Of a DNA stretch of 64,000 nt, positions 40,872 to 47,311 are shown piece after piece. Source of the DNA: JAAZKA01 sp034926225 (GTDB lineage Bacteria > Bacillota > Clostridia > Oscillospirales > QAMX01); the NCBI GenBank assembly GCA_034926225.1, contig JAYFRF010000015.1:62001-126000 (forward strand). Reading direction: 5' to 3'. Each line of letters starts with the position of its first letter. The stretch's first letter is position 1. The notes under the pieces are model-generated. The model ran no database searches and had not been told where the DNA came from. It saw only the letters and a program-made list of their open reading frames with translations. The position numbers were made by a program, and so were the translations under genes.

Positions 40872-42271
40872 CCATTTCCCCGCGAGACAACGTTGCCGTC
40901 GAGCTGACCGATACCCCCGACGTTCCCGCCGGTCATAAACGCGCGCTTGCCGATCTTCCCGCGGGCGCCCGCGTCATCAAATACGGCTTCCCCATCGGAC
41001 GCGCCGCGAAATTCATCCCGCGCGGTACGCATGTCCATATGCATAATCTTGAATCGATGCTCGAGGGTGTCGGGGAGTATGCTTACCATCCGGATATCCC
41101 GGCGGTCACCCCGCGTACACCTGCCATGTTCGACGGCTACCGGCTGCCCGACGGGCGCTGCGGAACCCGTTCAGAGATTTGGATTCTGCCGATGGTTGGC
41201 TGTGTCAACGCGGTCTGCCGTACCCTGGCGGCGCATGGACAAAGCCTTGTGCATGACGGGTTGGAGGGCGTATACACGTTTGAACATCCCTACGGCTGCT
41301 CCCAGCTCGGCGGCGATCTTTTGAGCACGCGGCGTATTCTTGCGGGGCTTGCACAGAACCCGAACGCGGCGGGCGTGCTGATCGTCGCGCTCGGCTGCGA
41401 AAACAATACGCTCGACGCCTTCTGGCCGCTGCTGCCGGAAGATTTAAACATCCGCTTTCTCGTCACACAGGACGTCACGGATGAGATAGAGGAAGGGCTG
41501 CGGCTGCTGCGCGAGCTTGCCGAACCGGTTTACGGACGCCGGAGGGAGTCCTGCCCGGTATCGGCGTTGACGGTCGGTTTAAAATGCGGCGGCTCGGACG
41601 GCTTCTCCGGCATCACGGCAAACCCTTTGCTCGGTCGCTTTACCGATACACTCGTCGCGATGGGCGGCGGTGCGATGCTGACCGAGGTATCCGAGATGTT
41701 CGGCGCGGAGGAAACCATCCTCTCACGCTGTGTATCCGAAAAGGTCTATGGAGATGCCGTTCACATGCTCACAGCCTATCGGGAGTACCTGATCGCGGCG
41801 GGGGAGCCGATCTACGATAACCCCTCTCCCGGCAACCATGCCGGCGGCATCACCACGCTGGAGGAAAAATCCCTCGGCTGCACCACGAAGGCAGGGTGCG
41901 TCCCGATCGTCGAGGTCGTCCCTTACGGTGAATGCATGCGGGAGCGGGGACTTGCCCTGCTCGAAAGCCCGTCGAACGACATCGTGGCCTGCACCGCTCT
42001 CGCGGCGGCGGGCGCGCAGCTTATCCTCTTCACGACAGGACGCGGCACGCCGATGGGCAGTCCCGTGCCGGTCGTGAAGGTGGCCTCCAATACGAGGCTT
42101 GCATTAGCGAAGCCGGGTTGGATCGACTTCGATGCCGGCAGTGGGACGGAGCAGGCGGCGGACGGAGCATTTTTGTCCTATGTCCTCCGCGCGGCGTCCG
42201 GCGAGCGGGTCAGTGCCGAGCGGCGGGGGAACCGTGAATTCGCAATTTGGAAGCGCGGCGTGACGATGTAA
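40865..42271 (+). CDS. UxaA-family altronate/galactarate-type dehydratase
   Basis: A 468-residue fused UxaA protein: an N-terminal SAF domain (residues 1-75, with HVHMHNLES) and the long UxaA domain (YGCSQLGGD, ALGCENNT, GLKCGGSDGFSGITANPLLG, then GCTTKAGCVPIVEVVPYGE and FTTGRGTPMGSPVPVVKV). Enzymes of this group dehydrate altronate or related aldonates to 2-keto-3-deoxy acids using iron. Substrate cannot be fixed by sequence. It closes the dnaD-dnaC-MFS-uxaA run. Confidence 0.88.
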   Translation: MLTISPRDNVAVELTDTPDVPAGHKRALADLPAGARVIKYGFPIGRAAKFIPRGTHVHMHNLESMLEGVGEYAYHPDIPAVTPRTPAMFDGYRLPDGRCGTRSEIWILPMVGCVNAVCRTLAAHGQSLVHDGLEGVYTFEHPYGCSQLGGDLLSTRRILAGLAQNPNAAGVLIVALGCENNTLDAFWPLLPEDLNIRFLVTQDVTDEIEEGLRLLRELAEPVYGRRRESCPVSALTVGLKCGGSDGFSGITANPLLGRFTDTLVAMGGGAMLTEVSEMFGAEETILSRCVSEKVYGDAVHMLTAYREYLIAAGEPIYDNPSPGNHAGGITTLEEKSLGCTTKAGCVPIVEVVPYGECMRERGLALLESPSNDIVACTALAAAGAQLILFTTGRGTPMGSPVPVVKVASNTRLALAKPGWIDFDAGSGTEQAADGAFLSYVLRAASGERVSAERRGNREFAIWKRGVTM

Positions 42272-42294
42272 AAAAGGCATAGAAAAGAGCCTTT
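42271..42294 (+). terminator. weak hairpin after the UxaA gene
   Basis: AAAGGC and GCCTTT form a short stem directly after the stop, followed by ACTTTTCC. It overlaps the -35 of the next promoter. Confidence 0.35.
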
Positions 42295-42320
42295 ACTTTT
42301 CCACACAGGTGCGGTATAAT
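42292..42320 (+). promoter_or_regulatory. promoter of the DRTGG-HATPase-hydrogenase-like operon
   Basis: TTTACT (42292-42297) and perfect TATAAT (42315-42320), 17-base spacer, 36 bases before the ATG. Confidence 0.65.
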
Positions 42321-42355
42321 AGATTATCTGAATCTACACGGGAGGTAAATCCCAC

Positions 42356-42709
42356 ATGAAAATTTCGCAGGCCGCAGCGCTCCTGGAGGCGCAGGTCTTA
42401 TGCGGCGAGGAGCATCTCGATGCGGAGGTCACGTGCGCGTGCGGCTCCGATATGATGAGCGATGTCCTCGCCTATGTAAAGGATCATTCCCTTCTGCTAA
42501 CCGGCCTTTTAAACCCACAGGTCATCCGAACCGCCGAAATGATGGATATGTGCGGCGTTGTCTTCGTACGCGGAAAGACGCCGGGAGAAAGTATCCTTGA
42601 CCTTGCGCGCGAAAAGGGCATTGTCGTGATGAAGACCAATTACCGCATGTTTTCCGCTTGCGGTATCCTCTATGATGGCGGTCTTCGTCCATCGGACGAC
42701 CGCGTATGA
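42356..42709 (+). CDS. DRTGG-domain protein
   Basis: A 117-residue DRTGG-type domain protein (MKISQAAALLEAQVLCGEEHLDAEVTCACGSDMMSDVLAY, excerpted as VTCACGSDMMSDVLAY). Small proteins like this accompany ATP-binding anti-sigma-like proteins and [FeFe]-hydrogenase-like genes in Clostridia and Thermotogae; the ligand is unknown. GGGAGG lies before the ATG. The stop overlaps the next start (ATGA). Confidence 0.85.
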   Translation: MKISQAAALLEAQVLCGEEHLDAEVTCACGSDMMSDVLAYVKDHSLLLTGLLNPQVIRTAEMMDMCGVVFVRGKTPGESILDLAREKGIVVMKTNYRMFSACGILYDGGLRPSDDRV

Positions 42710-43128
42710 GCGAGCCGATCCGTTATACATATACGGTGGATGGTGACGACTTCATGTCAGCGGGTTCGGCGTCCGCTGACGTCAAGCGCGTACTCCGTCA
42801 GTTAGGCTTCCCCTCCGATGCGATCCGCCGTACAGCGATCGCGATGTATGAGGGGGAGATTAACATGGTCATCCACGCCCAAGGCGGCTTGGCGACTGTC
42901 GATATCTACGGCGACCATGTGGATATCAAGCTCGAGGATCACGGCCCGGGGATTCCGAATTTGGAGCTTGCGATGTCCGAGGGGTGGTCGACAGCCTCCG
43001 ACAAGATCCGCGACCTCGGTTTTGGCGCGGGCATGGGGCTGCCGAATATGAAGAAATATTCCAACGAAATGCGTATCGACACCGTTGTCGGCACCGGTAC
43101 GACTGTTTATATGACGATTCAGGTCTGA
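42706..43128 (+). CDS. HATPase_c anti-sigma-factor-like serine/threonine kinase
   Basis: A 140-residue GHKL ATPase similar to RsbW/SpoIIAB: N box IAMYEGEINMVIHA, then DIKLEDHGPGIPNLELAM (G1) and GFGAGMGLPNMKKYSN (G2), and a final GTTVYMTIQV strand. It should bind ATP and may phosphorylate or sequester a partner. No sigma factor or antagonist gene is adjacent; its partners are probably the two flanking genes. Confidence 0.9.
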   Translation: MSEPIRYTYTVDGDDFMSAGSASADVKRVLRQLGFPSDAIRRTAIAMYEGEINMVIHAQGGLATVDIYGDHVDIKLEDHGPGIPNLELAMSEGWSTASDKIRDLGFGAGMGLPNMKKYSNEMRIDTVVGTGTTVYMTIQV

Positions 43129-43195
43129 CGTCTGTTACCCGGGGCGTGTCCCTGACCGCAAAGGGAGAACGCCCCGGCACTTCGCCTGACAGACG
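43129..43195 (+). promoter_or_regulatory. nested hairpin between the HATPase and hydrogenase-like genes
   Basis: The outer arms CGTCTGT (43129-43135) and ACAGACG (43189-43195) enclose a second pair CCGGGGCGT (43139-43147) and ACGCCCCGG (43169-43177), with TCCCT/AGGGA inside. The structure starts one base after the HATPase stop and ends about 12 bases before the next ribosome binding site, with no U tract. Confidence 0.65.
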
Positions 43196-43218
43196 GCAAA
43201 AGAGGGAAGGTGAGAGAA

Positions 43219-44580
43219 GTGCAAACCTTTTTCCATTCCGTGCGGCTCGAGAAAGATAAGTGCAAGGGCTGCATCAACTGCATGAAGCGCTGTCCGACAG
43301 AAGCGATTCGCGTGCGTGAGGGCAAGGCGTTTATCATCTCCGAACGCTGCATCGATTGCGGCGAGTGTATTCGTATTTGCCAAAATCATGCCAAAAAGAC
43401 CGTATGCGATCCCTTTGAATCGATCTACGATTACAAATATCGCGTCGCCATGCTCGCACCGTCCGCCTACGGGCAGTTTATTTTAGATGATATCAATATT
43501 CTGCTGACCGCCATTAAGCGCGTCGGTTTTGACGATGTGTTCGAGGTTTCCCGCGCGGCGGAAATCGTGACGCACCTGACACGCAAAAAACTCGTCGAGC
43601 TGCGCCGCCGTATCGACGGCCCCATCATCAGTTCAGCCTGCCCTGTCGTCGCACGGCTCATCCGTGTACGCTTCCCCGAGCTTTGCGCAAACGTTCTGCC
43701 TGTCAACGAGCCGTTCCAGCTCGCCGCACAGATGGCCAGAGAGGAAGCCGTGAAGAAGACCGGGCTCGCACCCGAGGATATCGGTGTATTCTTCATCTCC
43801 CCGTGTCCGGCAAAGGTCACCTCGGCGAAGTCTCCCATCGGGATTGGCAAATCCTACATCGACGGTGTACTGTCGGCGTCGGAGCTGTATCTGAAGGTGC
43901 TGCCGGAGCTTAAAAAGATCGATGAGCCGGAAAACCTGATGCAGTCGGGCATCGTCGGCATCAACTGGGCAAATTCCGGCGGCGAGTGCGCGGGACTCTT
44001 GTCCGACCGTAACCTCGCAGCGGACGGCATCGAAAATGTCATCAAGGTGCTCGAGGAGATCGAGGGGGATCAGCTGTCCGATCTCGATTTCGTCGAATTA
44101 AACGCCTGTCCCGGAGGCTGCGTCGGCGGCGTACTCAATATTACGAACGGATTTGTCGCCCGTTCACGCATCAAAACCCTGCGTAAATACCTACCGCTGA
44201 CACAAAATAAGCTCTCCGGCGACGATCAGCATCAAATGTTCTGGGAGGAAAACCTGCAGTACGAAACGGTCTACAAACTCGACGACGATATCCGCACGGC
44301 AATGGATAAGATGAAGCTGATCGACGCGATCGCAAAAACCCTGCCGGGACTTGACTGCGGCACCTGCGGCGCGCCGTCCTGCCGGGCTTTCGCCGAGGAT
44401 ATCGTGCGAGGCGAGGCGTCCATCAACGACTGCGTGATTCGTTTCTCCGAGGAGATGACCAAACTCGGCGTCGTCGGTGCCATTCCCGCCCCGTTCCGCA
44501 AGCATGAAAATACCGACGTAAAATCCGCGTCCGCGGAGGAGGAAACAGCTTCCGAATCGGACGGATTATTACACAAATGA
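43219..44580 (+). CDS. sensory-type [FeFe]-hydrogenase-like iron-sulfur protein
   Basis: A 453-residue protein: two N-terminal [4Fe-4S] motifs (CKGCINCMKRCP, CIDCGECIRIC), a hydrogenase large-subunit-like domain and a C-terminal four-cysteine cluster (CGTCGAPSCRAF...INDC). The four H-cluster ligands appear conserved as C141, C196, C297 and C301, but the proton-transfer Cys is Ala140 (ISSACPVV), as in sensory hydrogenases such as HydS. No PAS domain is present. It probably senses hydrogen or redox state with the DRTGG and HATPase proteins. Start chosen at GTG 43219 behind GGAAGGTGAG; a GTG at 43210 is possible. Confidence 0.82.
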   Translation: MQTFFHSVRLEKDKCKGCINCMKRCPTEAIRVREGKAFIISERCIDCGECIRICQNHAKKTVCDPFESIYDYKYRVAMLAPSAYGQFILDDINILLTAIKRVGFDDVFEVSRAAEIVTHLTRKKLVELRRRIDGPIISSACPVVARLIRVRFPELCANVLPVNEPFQLAAQMAREEAVKKTGLAPEDIGVFFISPCPAKVTSAKSPIGIGKSYIDGVLSASELYLKVLPELKKIDEPENLMQSGIVGINWANSGGECAGLLSDRNLAADGIENVIKVLEEIEGDQLSDLDFVELNACPGGCVGGVLNITNGFVARSRIKTLRKYLPLTQNKLSGDDQHQMFWEENLQYETVYKLDDDIRTAMDKMKLIDAIAKTLPGLDCGTCGAPSCRAFAEDIVRGEASINDCVIRFSEEMTKLGVVGAIPAPFRKHENTDVKSASAEEETASESDGLLHK

Positions 44581-44602
44581 ACACAATCGAGGGAAACAAA
44601 GC

Positions 44603-45694
44603 ATGAAAATGGGCATCGTAGGCTTGCCGAATGTCGGCAAGAGCACCTTATTCAACGCGATCACCGACGCGGGAGCCGAAGCCGCAAACTACCCCTTCTG
44701 CACCATCGAGCCGAACATCGGTGTTGTCGCCGTACCCGATGAGCGCCTTGACCGGCTAGCCGATATGTACCATCCCGAAAAATATACCCCCGCGACGATC
44801 GAATTCGTCGATATCGCGGGTCTTGTCAAGGGTGCGTCGAAGGGGGAGGGACTCGGCAACAAGTTCCTCGCCAACATCCGAGAGGTCGACGCCATCGTTC
44901 ATGTCGTTCGTTGCTTCGAGGATGAGAATATCCTTCACGTAGACGGTTCCGTCGATCCCGCGCGGGACATCGAGGTCATCAATCTGGAGCTGATTCTTGC
45001 CGACATGGAGACGCTCGACCGCCGCCGTGACCGTACCACGAAGCTTATCAAGGGCGATAAAAAGTATCAGGCGGAGCTTGACCTATTTGACACACTCGCA
45101 AAGCACCTGGAAGAGGAAAAGCCCGCCCGCAGCTTTGAATGCACGAAGGAGGAACGCGAAGTCATCGACAGCGTCAACCTGCTGACAGCAAAGCCCGTGA
45201 TCTACGCCGCGAACCTCGACGAGGACGGATTCGCCGATTTCGAAAGCAATCCGATGTATCAGAAGGTCGTCGCCCATGCAAAGGCCGAGGGCGCGGAGGT
45301 GCTCCCGATCTGCGCAAAGCTGGAGGCTGACATCATTGCGCTGCCGCCGGAGGAGCGCGGCGAGTTCTTAACGGAACTTGGCATCCCGGAGTCTGGTTTG
45401 TCCCGTCTGATCAAACTCAGCTATAAATTGCTCGGTCTGATCTCGTACCTGACCGCCGGCCCCAAGGAGGTCCGCGCGTGGACGATCGAAAAAGGCACCA
45501 AAGCGCCGCAGGCTGCCGGGAAGATTCATACCGATTTCGAGCGGGGATTCATCCGCGCCGAATGCGTCTCGTATGACGAACTGATGGCGTGCGGCTCAAT
45601 GGCGGTCGCTAAGGAGAAGGGGCTTGTCCGCTCGGAGGGCCGCGACTATGTGATGCGCGACGGCGACGTTGTGCTGTATCGCTTCAATGTCTAG
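44603..45694 (+). CDS. ychF: redox-regulated ATPase/GTPase YchF (OLA1 family)
   Basis: A 363-residue Obg-superfamily P-loop protein. G1 is GLPNVGKSTLFNAIT, G3 DIAGLVKGASKGEGLGN, and NLDEDGF takes the NKxD position, which explains the ATP preference of this family. A coiled-coil middle and a C-terminal TGS domain (RAWTIEKGTKAPQAAGKIH) complete it. It is conserved in nearly all bacteria and linked to ribosome and stress functions. It follows the hydrogenase-like gene by 22 bases. Confidence 0.97.
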   Translation: MKMGIVGLPNVGKSTLFNAITDAGAEAANYPFCTIEPNIGVVAVPDERLDRLADMYHPEKYTPATIEFVDIAGLVKGASKGEGLGNKFLANIREVDAIVHVVRCFEDENILHVDGSVDPARDIEVINLELILADMETLDRRRDRTTKLIKGDKKYQAELDLFDTLAKHLEEEKPARSFECTKEEREVIDSVNLLTAKPVIYAANLDEDGFADFESNPMYQKVVAHAKAEGAEVLPICAKLEADIIALPPEERGEFLTELGIPESGLSRLIKLSYKLLGLISYLTAGPKEVRAWTIEKGTKAPQAAGKIHTDFERGFIRAECVSYDELMACGSMAVAKEKGLVRSEGRDYVMRDGDVVLYRFNV

Positions 45695-46424
45695 GGAAAC
45701 GACGGAAAAAAATCCGGCGCGGGAGCGCATACATCTGCTCGATTTGCTACGCGGTGCGATGATCCTCCTGATGGTAGGGCATCATCTGCTGTATGATCTG
45801 ACGTATATCTACGGATTGCCGCGCTGGATCGTGGAGAACCCCGTCATCCGCGTCGCGGCGCCCCTGGGCGCGGGTATATTCATTGCGATGTCCGGCGCGA
45901 CGGCGTCCGTTTCGCGCTCGAACTGGAAGCATGGACTGCGTATTCTGCTGGCGGCGGCGGCGGTTACGCTGGTCACGTTCTTTTATGACCGTGCGGACGT
46001 GATCGTCTTCGGTATTCTGCAGTTTCTGGGCGTCGCGACGCTGCTTTACGCTGCGGTCACGCCATTGTGGAAGAGAATCCCCCGTCCGATCCTCCCGGCG
46101 GTATGCGGCGCGCTGTTTGCCTTGTCGCTGCTGCTTCGCAGTATGATAACGGGCGGCGCATGGTATCTCATACCGTTCGGATTTCCGGGCGAGGGCTTTA
46201 CGACGCTCGATTACTTCCCGCTTTTACCGTGGTTTTCCGTCTACCTGTTTGGCACATGGCTCGGCGGCTGGATCTTTGCGCAAAAGCTACCCCCGCGCTT
46301 TTACACCGTCCGCAACACCTTTTTAGAGAAATGCGGACGCTGGAGCATCTGGATATACCTGCTGCATCAGCCAGTAATGATGCTGATTTTATCCTTCCTC
46401 TTCACCGTTCTCGGCAAAATGTAG
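45687..46424 (+). CDS. heparan-alpha-glucosaminide N-acetyltransferase-like (DUF1624) membrane protein
   Basis: A 245-residue protein with about seven membrane helices. The first cytoplasmic-to-membrane segment RIHLLDLLRGAMILLMVGHHLLYDL carries the His typical of the DUF1624/HGSNAT group (excerpt RGAMILLMVGHHLL), which may move acyl groups across membranes to glycans. Its ATG lies within the last codons of ychF (8-base overlap). Function in bacteria is not established. Confidence 0.82.
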   Translation: MSRETTEKNPARERIHLLDLLRGAMILLMVGHHLLYDLTYIYGLPRWIVENPVIRVAAPLGAGIFIAMSGATASVSRSNWKHGLRILLAAAAVTLVTFFYDRADVIVFGILQFLGVATLLYAAVTPLWKRIPRPILPAVCGALFALSLLLRSMITGGAWYLIPFGFPGEGFTTLDYFPLLPWFSVYLFGTWLGGWIFAQKLPPRFYTVRNTFLEKCGRWSIWIYLLHQPVMMLILSFLFTVLGKM

Positions 46425-46427
46425 GCG

Positions 46428-46459
46428 GTAAGGCTGCCCTCCGCGAAGGACAGCCTTAT
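46428..46459 (+). terminator. hairpin after the DUF1624 gene
   Basis: TAAGGCTGCCCT and AGGACAGCCTTA form a stem with one mismatch. No U tract follows, and the next gene begins 22 bases later. Confidence 0.45.
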
Positions 46460-46481
46460 CGTACGTATAAAGGGTTATACT

Positions 46482-47264
46482 ATGGATTGGAGCCGCGCGA
46501 AAAACATTGTGATCGGTATGCTCATACTGGTCAATCTCTTCCTGCTCGGTACGCTGGGCTATTTAAAGTACACAGAGGAAGCAAACTTCCGTGAATCGGT
46601 CGAAGGCACCGTCCGCGTTCTGGAAGCGCGTGGTATTGCGATAGACGAGTCAATGATCACGAAGATCAAGGACGACCGCCGCATGTGCGTGATCGTCCGC
46701 AGCCGCGACAGCGAAGCTGCCGTCGCCGCGGCTTTCCTCGGTGCAACCGAGGTTTCCGGTTCCGGCGGCAATGACCGCTACCGCAGCGAGTCCGGTACGC
46801 TGTCCTGGCTCTCCGGCGGGATGTTCGACGCCGCTTTCCGCGCCGACGCCGTATCCCTCGGCGAGCTGCTTGCCGCTTCCGGCCTGCCGCTCACGCAGAC
46901 CGCAGCAATCTCCGACGGCGGCGGCACGATTTACCAGCGTATCGACGACCTGCCCGTCTTTAACTGCGCCCTCAACTATGCCTTCGACGGCACCGGCGGC
47001 TGCACCCTTTCGGGTCGCGTCTGCCTTGGAGGCCCGCAGCCGGTAGACGATACCGAGCCGATGGGACTGTGCGGCGTCCTCATCGAGTATGCCTCCATCG
47101 TATCGGGACTCGCCATCGAGCATATCGATACCATCGACTCGGGCTGGGTGGCGCAGGCCCTCCCCGGCATCGGCGTGAGACTGGTTCCCGTGTGGAGAGT
47201 GGTAGGCTCCGGCGTGGCGACGTATGTGAATGCGCTTGACGGCAGCGCGGTTTTGGCGGAATAA
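46482..47264 (+). CDS. YycI-like single-pass membrane protein
   Basis: A 260-residue protein beginning MDWSRAKNIVIGMLILVNLFLL, with the MDWSxxKxI start and single N-terminal helix typical of YycI, an accessory regulator of the WalK histidine kinase. The extracellular domain is residues 30-260. YycI normally sits in the walRK-yycHI operon. Here walR, walK and yycH are absent from the surroundings, so it may be a paralogue or a relocated copy. The ribosome binding site is weak (AAAGGG). Confidence 0.75.
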   Translation: MDWSRAKNIVIGMLILVNLFLLGTLGYLKYTEEANFRESVEGTVRVLEARGIAIDESMITKIKDDRRMCVIVRSRDSEAAVAAAFLGATEVSGSGGNDRYRSESGTLSWLSGGMFDAAFRADAVSLGELLAASGLPLTQTAAISDGGGTIYQRIDDLPVFNCALNYAFDGTGGCTLSGRVCLGGPQPVDDTEPMGLCGVLIEYASIVSGLAIEHIDTIDSGWVAQALPGIGVRLVPVWRVVGSGVATYVNALDGSAVLAE

Positions 47265-47268
47265 AAGG

Positions 47269-47310
47269 AAAGCCTCCTGACCGTTTTGTCGCGGCCAGGA
47301 GGCTTTTTTT
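47269..47310. terminator. bidirectional terminator between YycI-like and pcrA
   Basis: AAAGCCTCCTG and CAGGAGGCTTT (47296-47306) form an 11-base-pair stem, with inner CC/GG pairing, followed by seven T on the plus strand and matching A on the other side. Confidence 0.88.
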
Positions 47311-47311
47311 G

